64,000 bases of DNA. Origin: an uncultured Muribaculaceae bacterium (GTDB lineage Bacteria; Bacteroidota; Bacteroidia; Bacteroidales; Muribaculaceae). The DNA lies in the NCBI GenBank assembly GCA_910587235.1, contig CAJUKD010000005.1:1-64000 (forward strand), given 5' to 3'. Made by a program: the position numbers and the translations under genes. Of this stretch, positions 25,486 to 33,244 are shown piece by piece; positions within the stretch are counted from its first letter, which is position 1, and every line of letters begins with the position of its first letter. The notes under the pieces are model-generated. The model made no database searches. It was not told the origin of the DNA and worked only from the letters and a program-made list of their open reading frames with translations.

Positions 25486-25842
25486 TAACTTTGCGGCATT
25501 CACCGGAATGCGGCGGCAGGAGTGCTGCCGGCTTTTCGGGCTATATTATTTTAGAAGGCGTTTACACGACGTTTTTATTCTCGGCATCTTGAAATCTGGC
25601 AGTTTCAAAATCTTGTCATTGAGAATAATGCAACGGTAGATGTCCTCCGGTTGTGACATAGCTCACCCATATGCAGACACATGCGCCCGATTCAACAAGG
25701 CGCATCCTGATGTCGTGTATCGGGTATATTGTCCATATCGGCGTGGGCTTCTTGCGTTGTTCGTTCTTGACAAGATGGGCAATGCCAGAGCCTCAAGATG
25801 TGGGACGAGCAATCTGTAAAGATTCCCACGTCTTCTTTTTTT
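25486..25842 (+). ncRNA. Candidate structured non-coding RNA (about 345 nt) with own promoter and terminator
   Basis: A 518-base gap without a gene contains a rightward -7 box TAACTTTG (25486-25493) and ends in a strong intrinsic terminator (25795-25842). Between them are several perfect stem-loops: CGGCAG/CTGCCG (25514-25530), nested ATTCTC/GAGAAT (25577-25626) with inner TGAAA/TTTCA, and ATGCGCC/GGCGCAT (25681-25705). No good open frame spans it. It does not show tmRNA, RNase P or SRP hallmarks that I can see. Rfam's Bacteroidales-1 RNA is likewise bounded by such a promoter and a terminator, so that family is a possibility, not a match. A TolB-like gene begins 63 bases later. Confidence 0.6.
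25795..25842 (+). terminator. Terminator of the candidate ncRNA
   Basis: Arms AAGATGTGGGA (25795-25805) and TCCCACGTCTT (25824-25834) pair over 11 bases with one G-T pair; an 18-base loop, then C and seven T (25836-25842). It could also act as an attenuator for the gene starting at 25906. Confidence 0.75.
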
Positions 25843-25905
25843 CAACCGATACGACATTATCACAACGCGTCCGGCATGGGAGTCGACGGGCGATCCGCAC
25901 AAGCC

Positions 25906-27060
25906 ATGCGCCATACAAAACTTATTGCCTTAATGCTCCTCGGAGTCTTCCTGCTTGCGGCAACACCCGAATCCGAGGCTAAAAAGCGCCGCAAAGGGCC
26001 TGATTACGGAAGCATAAACGTGCCTGAAGAAGGCACGATACGCTTCGAGCGTCTGACAACCGACAATGACTGCGTAAGCTACAAACGCGTAGGCAAAAAT
26101 CGCACAAAAACCCTCAACAAACGCGAGGACCTGCTGAAAATGGACTGGTGGGCCAACCCGCAGATCGCCGTTTCGCCCGACGGAAGCAAGATTGCCTACA
26201 TCAATCAGAAAAACGAAACCAACAACGTCATGGTCAAGCCTGCATCCGCCGGCGGCGCCAGCGTTCAACGCACATTCCGCACAAACGTTTTCGACTTTTC
26301 TTGGAGTCCGGACGGAAACACGATATGTTTCACCGAATACCGCGACGGACATTTCGGCATATACCTTGTCGATGCCACTCAGGGAAACGTAGTACGCCAG
26401 ATTACCAACAGTCAGGACAACGACTATGCGGGCAAACTGACCAACGACGGCAATGAGATATTCTTCCACCGCGGCGAAGGACGCGACACCTACAGCATCT
26501 GGAGCTACGACCGATCGACAAACCTGTTCTCCAACTACTCGCGCGGGATGTCGGCCATACCCGACCCCTACAATCCCGGTACACTCTACTGCGCCCGTTT
26601 CACCAACAACCGCGAAAGCGAAATCTGGCGTATAAACACCAAGACCGGCGTTGAAGAAATAATCCTTTCTATCCCTGGACGCAGTTTTACCACCCCGCAA
26701 CTTTCTCCCAACGGTCATTGGCTTATCGTAACCGGATCGAGTTTCGCTGAAAAGGACGAAGTCGTAAACACCGACATCTTTGCCGTGCGCACCGACGGTA
26801 CCGATTTCACCCAGCTGACCTACCATCCGGGCAATGACCTCTCCGGCGTATGGGCGCCCGACGGCAACAGTATCTTCTTCCTGTCGCAGCGCGGTTCGGG
26901 GGCACAGATCTACAATGTATGGAAAATGTCTTTCGATCTGAACACCCCTGCCGACTACCGCACACCGCAGGCAAGCACACCAGCACCCGCTGAGAAAGCC
27001 GAACCCAAAAACAACACAGTATCAAATACCCGCAGCCGCCTCAACGGCAAAAAGAAATAA
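25906..27060 (+). CDS. TolB-like beta-propeller (PD40 repeat) exported protein
   Basis: 384 residues: a signal peptide (MRHTKLIALMLLGVFLLA...), then WD40-like PD40 repeats marked by SPDGSKIAYI, SPDGNTICFT, SPNGHWLIVTG and APDGNSIFFLS, forming a beta-propeller in the periplasm or outside the cell. The C-terminal 40 residues are Pro/Ala/Lys-rich and probably disordered. Such proteins usually bind partners rather than catalyse. The start is set at the Met heading the signal peptide; an in-frame codon 108 bases upstream lies within the terminator region. A beta-barrel gene follows 6 bases later, so the two may act together in the envelope. Confidence 0.85.
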   Translation: MRHTKLIALMLLGVFLLAATPESEAKKRRKGPDYGSINVPEEGTIRFERLTTDNDCVSYKRVGKNRTKTLNKREDLLKMDWWANPQIAVSPDGSKIAYINQKNETNNVMVKPASAGGASVQRTFRTNVFDFSWSPDGNTICFTEYRDGHFGIYLVDATQGNVVRQITNSQDNDYAGKLTNDGNEIFFHRGEGRDTYSIWSYDRSTNLFSNYSRGMSAIPDPYNPGTLYCARFTNNRESEIWRINTKTGVEEIILSIPGRSFTTPQLSPNGHWLIVTGSSFAEKDEVVNTDIFAVRTDGTDFTQLTYHPGNDLSGVWAPDGNSIFFLSQRGSGAQIYNVWKMSFDLNTPADYRTPQASTPAPAEKAEPKNNTVSNTRSRLNGKKK

Positions 27061-27066
27061 ACGACT

Positions 27067-27636
27067 ATGCGCAAAATACTTTTCGCCCTTACAATTCTTG
27101 TCTCCGCAGCGTTCGGCGCACAGGCGCAGTACGCCTCCGACGGCTACATCGACTCTCGCGACGAAGACTGGCTACACCGCGGCTACCGCGGGAGCCTATC
27201 CATAGGTGGAGGTCCACAATTCGTACACCACGGATCAACCTTTATATCCGCATACACGAGCCAGGGTTTTCAATTAAATAACTGGGCTTATATTGGAGGT
27301 GGACTTGGAGTCGACTACATATCAAATTACGACACACGCACATCTTTCACCCTTTTTGCAAATCCGCAATTAAATCGACCTTTGGATTCCAGGTTTTCGC
27401 CATTCTTTGATCTACAACTTGGCGCCAAATTCGATGATGATAACGGATTATATTTTTCAGCCGCCGCAGGATGCCGCTTCGCTCTCAATGAATCATGGGG
27501 CATAAACTTCTCAATCGGCATAACATCACACACAAATCAATATTGGGCATATAGCAATTACTATGACAAATATGAAAACATTTACGAATCGCCCTATGCA
27601 CTCGTATTCCGCTTCGGCGTCGATTTAAACCTTTAA
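27067..27636 (+). CDS. Outer-membrane beta-barrel-like protein
   Basis: 189 residues with a signal peptide ending at AQAQ, then alternating hydrophobic strands with aromatic girdle residues and a terminal strand YALVFRFGVDLNL, the usual end of a small outer-membrane barrel. It likely has eight strands. No catalytic motif. The first 60 codons share the GC-rich codon use of the neighbours, but from about 27230 the sequence becomes clearly AT-richer, suggesting a recombined or fast-evolving part. Sits 6 bases after the TolB-like gene. Confidence 0.8.
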   Translation: MRKILFALTILVSAAFGAQAQYASDGYIDSRDEDWLHRGYRGSLSIGGGPQFVHHGSTFISAYTSQGFQLNNWAYIGGGLGVDYISNYDTRTSFTLFANPQLNRPLDSRFSPFFDLQLGAKFDDDNGLYFSAAAGCRFALNESWGINFSIGITSHTNQYWAYSNYYDKYENIYESPYALVFRFGVDLNL

Positions 27637-28020
27637 TATATATATAACCTCTCGCGTGCGCCGCTCCGAATCATGGCTTCATCCAAATTCGCGAGCGGCG
27701 CAACACACCTTGAAGCGCATATACCAGTCGGCGACATACCGTCAGCTTGAAGATGAGGCAACAAAGCTATGGCTCTACGGGACGGTAGCTCTCTATCAAA
27801 TCTTTCCGGAACAAAATCAAATCTGCGTCATAACACCTTCCATTTTTCGCAGAAAGGTGGATTTTATGGGCATTTTTTCATCTACAAGTCTTTTTTTATT
27901 TGTTTTTCGTTTTCTTTTATGTAGATTTGCCAAAGACTTTACACGGTTTCTAAAAAGCAGAAAAAACCTAAACAACAACAATAAAATTATCTTTAAAACC
28001 ACCACACACTTTACCAAACC
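27637..28020. other. AT-rich intergenic region before HU
   Basis: No gene is supported. A stem-loop with perfect 9-base arms GCGCCGCTC (27658-27666) and GAGCGGCGC (27693-27701) lies just after the beta-barrel gene but lacks a T run. The rest is T-rich and then A-rich, ending in a weak TATCTTTA box before the HU start. Confidence 0.5.
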
Positions 28021-28305
28021 ATGAACAAAACCGACCTTATTTTCAACATTTCACAAAAAACCGGACTGCCTAAAACAACATGCCGAGAAATAATTGATCT
28101 TGTTCTTGATTGTGTAATCGAACGGCTGATCTCCGGCGAACGCGTCACCCTGTCGAATTTCGGAGCATTCTCCGTAGCCGGGAAAATGGCTCGTTCGGGA
28201 GTCAACCCGCGCACCAAAGAACGTATTGTCATCCCCCCGCACCGCGTAATCAAATTCCGCGCCGGCAACGAACTGGAGAAACAGCTCAACCCTTCCGACA
28301 ACTGA
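28021..28305 (+). CDS. HU/IHF family DNA-binding protein
   Basis: A 94-residue nucleoid protein. The N-terminal helices (KTDLIFNISQKTGLPKT) are followed by the beta-arm region with the family signature (ERVTLSNFGAFSVAGKMARSG, then NPRTKERIVIPPHRVIKFRAG), including the Pro that intercalates into DNA. It bends DNA as a homo- or heterodimer. The last 20 bases overlap tail to tail with the symporter gene on the other strand. Confidence 0.93.
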   Translation: MNKTDLIFNISQKTGLPKTTCREIIDLVLDCVIERLISGERVTLSNFGAFSVAGKMARSGVNPRTKERIVIPPHRVIKFRAGNELEKQLNPSDN

Positions 28306-29455
28306 ACAGGCGGTCAATTATCTGCGCTATGGCTCCGTCGCCGGTAATATTACATGCCGTACCGAAACTGTCCATGGCTATGTAAAGTGCGATCATCAAC
28401 GCATTGTCCGCATCGCTGAAGCCGAGTATCGAGCTAAGAATACCCAGTGAAGCCATGATGGCACCGCCCGGAACACCGGGGGCTGCTACTATGCTTATGC
28501 CCAACATGGCTATGAAACCGGCGAAAAGAGGCAGGTCGTAGGGCATGCTGTGTGTTATCATCAGCGCCATCGCGCATGCCACAATCTTAAGAGTCGAACC
28601 CGACATATGGATAGTGGCACAAAGAGGCACTACGAATCCGGCTACATCGCGATCGACACCCATGGCTATTACCCGGTTGAGCGTGACCGGAATAGTCGCA
28701 GCCGACGATTGAGTGCCCAATGCCGTGAAATAGGCGGGCATCATGGTCCACAGGCATCGAAATGGATTACGACGGCTGAACAGCGATGCTATGCAATACT
28801 GAATCACAAGTACACCTGCATGGAGAACGAATATCACTCCTATGATTCCGGCAAAAGTTGTAAGCATTGGCCCTACTGCTCCGCTGACTGTCATAGTCAT
28901 GAATATGCCGAAGATATAAAGAGGCAACAGCGGAATTATCAGACGGGTTATCACAAGCCGGATGACATCGCGGAAGTCGGCCAACCCGCGACGCAATGCC
29001 GCAGCCGATTCTATGACAGCACCCCCGAATCCGAGCAAAAACGCCAGAACCAGCGCAGAGGTCACACTCATCAAAGGATCTACGGCAATTGTGAAATAAG
29101 GCGCAGGGCCGGCGGCTTCGGCAGTTCCGCTACGGAGCATATAGCTGTCGGCATCTATCAACGACGGAAATGTAAGGTCGGCCGTAAAATAGGCAAGGAG
29201 TCCGGAACAGAATGTCATGCCGTATGCCACAGCTACCGTGGCAAGCAGCATTCCACCCGCACGCCGTCCGATATCCGATATGGCCGGAGCGACAAAGCCT
29301 ACGATAAGCAGCGGAATGACAAAAGCAAGCAAAGCACTGAAAAGCGCGTTGAATGTAGCGAAACTGCGGGCAAGCCAGTCCGGGAATATCATACCGGCAC
29401 CTATGCCTGCGGCAATGGCGATAATGATTTTTGCGAGGAGAGGAATTCGTGGCAT
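28286..29455 (-). CDS. Dicarboxylate/amino acid:cation symporter (DAACS family)
   Basis: A 389-residue inner-membrane transporter with about eight membrane segments and two re-entrant loops. Family marks: TQSSAATIPVTLN (serine-rich hairpin), a later GSTLKIVACAMALM helix and PGGAIMASLGIL with the NITGDG motif near the C-terminus. It is smaller than GltP but keeps the core. It likely takes up Glu, Asp, Ser/Thr or C4-dicarboxylates with Na+ or H+. It lies 17 bases downstream of tatC, in the same direction. Confidence 0.9.
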   Translation of the reverse strand: MPRIPLLAKIIIAIAAGIGAGMIFPDWLARSFATFNALFSALLAFVIPLLIVGFVAPAISDIGRRAGGMLLATVAVAYGMTFCSGLLAYFTADLTFPSLIDADSYMLRSGTAEAAGPAPYFTIAVDPLMSVTSALVLAFLLGFGGAVIESAAALRRGLADFRDVIRLVITRLIIPLLPLYIFGIFMTMTVSGAVGPMLTTFAGIIGVIFVLHAGVLVIQYCIASLFSRRNPFRCLWTMMPAYFTALGTQSSAATIPVTLNRVIAMGVDRDVAGFVVPLCATIHMSGSTLKIVACAMALMITHSMPYDLPLFAGFIAMLGISIVAAPGVPGGAIMASLGILSSILGFSDADNALMIALYIAMDSFGTACNITGDGAIAQIIDRLFSCRKG

Positions 29456-29472
29456 ATATTTAAGTTATATTC

Positions 29473-30267
29473 TCAGTGTTTTTCTTTCGGCACCAATGCG
29501 GCACTAAGTTCCCACAAAGCATATATAGGGAAAAATACGACGGCGAGAGTGAACGGATCGCCCGTAGGCGTAATCAGTGCGGATACAATAAGGAGTGCCA
29601 CGATCGCATGCCGACGATAACGGCTGAAAAAACCGCGTGTAAGAACTCCGGCCTTTCCAAGGAACCATGCTACAACAGGCAGTTCGAACACGGCACCCAT
29701 AAGTATCAGCAAAGTAAAAAAATTATCCATGTAAGAATCGAGCGACACAATCGCGCCTATCGACTCGCTGAGCCTGTAATCGGCCAAAAAGCGCACGGTC
29801 AACGGAATCACAAGGCAATATCCTACAGCCACACCTATGTAGAACATAAGATTTCCGAAGACAAACACACGCCGCACCCCGCGTTTTTCCTGCGGATAAA
29901 GCCCCGGAGCCACAAAGCCCCACAACAGGTAAATTATTATAGGGAATGCGACAACAAGAGCCAGCCAGCATGAGGCCGACATGTGGATAAAAAACTGCGA
30001 CGCAAGTTCAAGACTGACCACCTCGACTCCCCGGAAAGCAGCAGCCCCGTCAAGCTCCACTCCGCACGATGCGGCAAGACGGTCGAAAAGGGCATACAAG
30101 GGAAAATCAGGCGAACAGGGGCCCATTATAAAGCGGTCGAAGACCCACGGCATGGCGATAAATGCGCCGACTGCCGCCACAAACATCACTGCGGCGACAC
30201 GAAGAAGCACCCCACGAAGAGCATCGAGGTGATCCCAGAAAGTCATCTCCCCTGTAGGTGATGCCAT
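29473..30267 (-). CDS. tatC: Twin-arginine translocase subunit TatC
   Basis: A 264-residue inner-membrane receptor of the Tat pathway with six membrane segments. The N-terminus MTFWDHLDALRGVLLR carries the conserved LR pair; GLYPQEKR in the cytoplasmic loop is the FxxPGLxxxEK-like motif; the terminal part has LIVSALITPTGDPFTL. It binds twin-arginine signal peptides and, with TatA just upstream (3-base gap), exports folded proteins. A TatB is not seen, so a minimal TatAC system is expected, as in many Bacteroidetes. Confidence 0.95.
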   Translation of the reverse strand: MASPTGEMTFWDHLDALRGVLLRVAAVMFVAAVGAFIAMPWVFDRFIMGPCSPDFPLYALFDRLAASCGVELDGAAAFRGVEVVSLELASQFFIHMSASCWLALVVAFPIIIYLLWGFVAPGLYPQEKRGVRRVFVFGNLMFYIGVAVGYCLVIPLTVRFLADYRLSESIGAIVSLDSYMDNFFTLLILMGAVFELPVVAWFLGKAGVLTRGFFSRYRRHAIVALLIVSALITPTGDPFTLAVVFFPIYALWELSAALVPKEKH

Positions 30268-30270
30268 CTC

Positions 30271-30498
30271 TTATTTATTTTTATTATCTGCGCCCGGTTC
30301 TTCGTCGATTCCTTTCTTGATTTCATCCTGGGTTTCCTTAAGTCCCTGCTTGAAAGAATTTATACCCTTGCCGACGCCTCGCATCAGTTCGGGTATCTTC
30401 TTGCCACCGAAAAGCAGCATGATAACCAGCAGGATTATAAGCCATTCCCAACCGCGCAGATTGCCGAGAAAAAGAGGATAGAAACTTGTCAGGATCAT
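30271..30498 (-). CDS. tatA: Twin-arginine translocase subunit TatA
   Basis: 75 residues with one N-terminal membrane helix (WLIILLVIMLLFG), the hinge GGKKIPELMRGVGKGI typical of TatA/E, an amphipathic helix (INSFKQGLKETQDEIKKG) and an acidic tail. It forms the oligomeric pore of the Tat translocase. The operon continues to tatC and a symporter. A near-consensus TATCTTTA box lies upstream (30537-30530, minus strand). Confidence 0.93.
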   Translation of the reverse strand: MILTSFYPLFLGNLRGWEWLIILLVIMLLFGGKKIPELMRGVGKGINSFKQGLKETQDEIKKGIDEEPGADNKNK

Positions 30499-30559
30499 AA
30501 ATGCGGAAAAATTTATTTAATTAGCAGTGTAAAGATAGCACTATTCAGACAAAAATGCG

Positions 30560-30567
30560 TAACTTTG
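30560..30567 (+). promoter_or_regulatory. -7 box of fabD
   Basis: TAACTTTG; predicted start near 30573, about 28 bases before the ATG. Divergent from tatA. Confidence 0.55.
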
Positions 30568-30601
30568 CGGCAGTTTTTCACAAACATTAATTAAGAAAAG
30601 A

Positions 30602-31480
30602 ATGAAAGCATACGTTTTCCCCGGGCAGGGCGCCCAATTCGTAGGCATGGGCAAAGACCTCTACGACAACAACGCCGAAGCCCGCGAACTCTTTGAAAAA
30701 GCAAACGAAATCCTCGGCTTCCGCATCACCGACCTGATGTTCGAAGGCACACCGGAAGATCTCAAACAGACAAAAGTAACACAGCCCGCCATCTTTATCC
30801 ATTCCGTACTTCTGGCCAAGAGCCTCGGTGCTGATTTCCGCCCCGACATGGTGGCAGGACACTCTCTCGGCGAATTTTCGGCACTCGTAGCCGCCGGCGC
30901 CCTAAGCTTTGAGGACGGTCTGCGCCTTGTCGCCGCCCGCGCCATGGCCATGCAGAAAGCATGCGAACTGAAGCCTTCAACAATGGCAGCAATTATCGCT
31001 CTTCCCGACGAAACAGTCGAAGAAGTCTGCGAAGACATCGAAGGCACTGTTGTATGTGCAAATTATAACTGCCCCGGACAGCTCGTCATCTCCGGCGAAG
31101 TCGAAGCTGTCGACGCCGCCTGTGAAAAACTCAAGGCCGCAGGCGCCAAACGCGCGCTCAGACTTCCCGTCGGCGGTGCATTCCACTCCCCCTGCATGGA
31201 GCCTGCACGCGCCGAGCTTGCCGAAGCTATCGAACGCACAAATTTCTCGGCTCCCGTATGCCCCGTATATCAGAATGTCGATGCACACCCCCACACCGAC
31301 CCGGCAGAAATCAAGGCCAATCTTGTGGCACAGCTCACCGCTCCCGTGCGTTGGACACAGACCGTCAAGAACATGATCGCCGACGGCGCAACCGAATTCG
31401 TGGAACTCGGTCCGGGCAAGGTTCTACAGGGGCTTGTATCGAAAATCGACGGTAGCGTAGCTGTCAGCGGCATGCAATAA
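30602..31480 (+). CDS. fabD: [Acyl-carrier-protein] S-malonyltransferase
   Basis: Transfers malonyl from CoA to ACP, the first committed step of fatty acid elongation, 292 residues. The N-terminal FPGQGAQ motif, the nucleophile elbow GHSLGE with Ser88, and the catalytic His in GGAFHSPCM (His195) are all present, with an Arg at the carboxylate pocket (VAARAMAMQ). It stands outside any fab cluster in this window, with its own promoter upstream and a long stem-loop downstream. Confidence 0.96.
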   Translation: MKAYVFPGQGAQFVGMGKDLYDNNAEARELFEKANEILGFRITDLMFEGTPEDLKQTKVTQPAIFIHSVLLAKSLGADFRPDMVAGHSLGEFSALVAAGALSFEDGLRLVAARAMAMQKACELKPSTMAAIIALPDETVEEVCEDIEGTVVCANYNCPGQLVISGEVEAVDAACEKLKAAGAKRALRLPVGGAFHSPCMEPARAELAEAIERTNFSAPVCPVYQNVDAHPHTDPAEIKANLVAQLTAPVRWTQTVKNMIADGATEFVELGPGKVLQGLVSKIDGSVAVSGMQ

Positions 31481-31522
31481 TCGTGCCCGTTCCATCCATT
31501 TAAATCAGAAAACAGAAAATAA

Positions 31523-31573
31523 AATCCCGCCGCATGTGAAGAAGCTCCGATACGAGGCCCACGCGGCGGGATT
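31523..31573 (+). terminator. Stem-loop after fabD
   Basis: Perfect 11-base arms AATCCCGCCGC (31523-31533) and GCGGCGGGATT (31563-31573) with a 29-base loop. No long T run follows, so termination may be weak or factor-assisted. Confidence 0.55.
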
Positions 31574-31594
31574 CTCAATTCTCATCCTCCGGCC

Positions 31595-33238
31595 ATGAAA
31601 AAAAACCTGCTTCTCCTCTCACTCCTGTTCATCATCGCGACAATAACAAGCGAAGCCCGTCGACTCACGCCGACAGAAGCCCTCGCCCGCATCAGCACCA
31701 CCGGTCCGGCAAAAGCACGCGCAGCCATAGCACAGACGCCACGTCTGGCAGCTCGCGATAGTATATCCGACACTTACTATATTTTCAGCACAGCAGAACA
31801 CAGCCTGGTCGTCAGCGCCGACGACTGTGCCCCCGCCCTGCTCGGATATACCGACACCCCAACCGAGAACGCTTCCACTCTACCCCCACAGATGCGGTGG
31901 TGGCTCGGAGAATACGCCCGACAGATCGAATGGGGGCGCGAACATCATGAAGCCGCCGCTCCCCATAAAAGCGAACCGGCCGACCGTACGCCCATCGAAG
32001 CTCTCTGCACGGCACATTGGGGTCAAGATTATCCATACAACTTTTTTTGTCCCTCTATCAACGGAGAACTAACCGTGACCGGCTGCGTTGCAACGGCCAT
32101 AGCCCAGATAATGTACTACCATAGATATCCGCAACAAGGATTCGGCTCAAAATGCTACGAAGAGAACGGAAAAGAATTGAATCTGGACTTTACGAAGTAC
32201 AAATTCAACTGGGACAAGATGCTTGACAAAGTTGATGGCTATAGCGATACGGATGCAATTGAAGAAATCGCCCGGCTTATGAAAGTATGCGGAATCTCAG
32301 TTGAGATGGACTATAATACGTCAAATGGTGGAGGCTCCGGCGCCCGCGACGACCTTGTTCCATCCGCCCTGATAAACCATTTCGGCTACGATCAAAGCCT
32401 GCATCTCGAGTATCGCGATTATTATCAGGCAGAAACATGGAATAACATGATTTACGCATCACTCGCCAACGGACCCGTCTACTATGGCGGTACCACACTC
32501 GCAGGAGGTGGCCATGCTTTTGTCTGCGATGGCTACGACTCCGACGGCTATTTCCACATAAACTGGGGATGGAACGGAGATTACAACGGTTTCTTTTTGC
32601 TCTCTGCCCTCAACCCCGAAGGCCAGGGAATCGGCGGATCCGCCGGAGGCTACAATTTCCGACAAAGCGCCGTATTAGGCATCCGTCCTCCTTTTGAAGG
32701 CTCAGTGCCGGCAAGGCCATACATGGCAGTATTCCAGAATATGACATGTTCAACAAGCGGCATGTTAGTCCGCTTTGGCGGAGGATTCTACAACATGTCG
32801 GGCATCGAAGGCCATTTCACAATACGCATGAATATAGAAAAGCCGGATGGCGAAGTAAGTTTATCCGAGCATTATTATGAAGACGACGTGCCGAGTTTCA
32901 TCGGGGCCTCAGTTCTGGACTTCAGCTTCCCTGACAGCTATCAGGACGGCGTTTACCGTATCAGACCGGTATACTGCCTCGACAACGACGGAGATTGGAC
33001 CAATTTCAAAGTACCCCTTTCCAGCCCTGTATGGTTCAACGTCACACTCGCTGACGGAAAACTGAAACTCGGTGGTGATTTTGTATTCTCCGGCGAAGCG
33101 GAGTTGACCACGGTTCCGGAAAACAACGTCGTCAGATGGTACAATCTCAACGGAACCGAAGTCGATCCGTCACAGCTCATCCCAGGTCTTTACATAAAAG
33201 CAAATGGCAGCAAACGGAGTCTGAAAGTGGTCAGATAA
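31595..33238 (+). CDS. C10 family cysteine peptidase (streptopain/SpeB-like)
   Basis: A 547-residue secreted protease. Signal peptide (residues 1-21), a propeptide with the Spi-type fold (about 22-125), then the papain-like C10 catalytic domain: nucleophile Cys164 in VTGCVATAIAQIMYYH, catalytic His307 in GGGHAFVCDGYD, and INWGWNGDYNGFF. The last 160 residues are beta-rich and end in a Por-like segment (YNLNGTEVDPSQLIPGLYIK). It is probably made as a zymogen and degrades host, dietary or bacterial protein. A DUF3943 gene follows after 6 bases. A stretch at about 32150-32450 is AT-richer than its flanks. Confidence 0.9.
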   Translation: MKKNLLLLSLLFIIATITSEARRLTPTEALARISTTGPAKARAAIAQTPRLAARDSISDTYYIFSTAEHSLVVSADDCAPALLGYTDTPTENASTLPPQMRWWLGEYARQIEWGREHHEAAAPHKSEPADRTPIEALCTAHWGQDYPYNFFCPSINGELTVTGCVATAIAQIMYYHRYPQQGFGSKCYEENGKELNLDFTKYKFNWDKMLDKVDGYSDTDAIEEIARLMKVCGISVEMDYNTSNGGGSGARDDLVPSALINHFGYDQSLHLEYRDYYQAETWNNMIYASLANGPVYYGGTTLAGGGHAFVCDGYDSDGYFHINWGWNGDYNGFFLLSALNPEGQGIGGSAGGYNFRQSAVLGIRPPFEGSVPARPYMAVFQNMTCSTSGMLVRFGGGFYNMSGIEGHFTIRMNIEKPDGEVSLSEHYYEDDVPSFIGASVLDFSFPDSYQDGVYRIRPVYCLDNDGDWTNFKVPLSSPVWFNVTLADGKLKLGGDFVFSGEAELTTVPENNVVRWYNLNGTEVDPSQLIPGLYIKANGSKRSLKVVR

Positions 33239-33244
33239 ACCGCC

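Noticed and set aside
25798..25905. Longer N-terminus for the TolB-like protein
   Set aside because: The extension is the coding reading of the terminator hairpin and would displace the signal peptide from the N-terminus.
28550..29620. Rightward open frame of 356 codons
   Set aside because: Antisense to the symporter and tatC; His/Tyr/Lys-rich shadow of hydrophobic helices.
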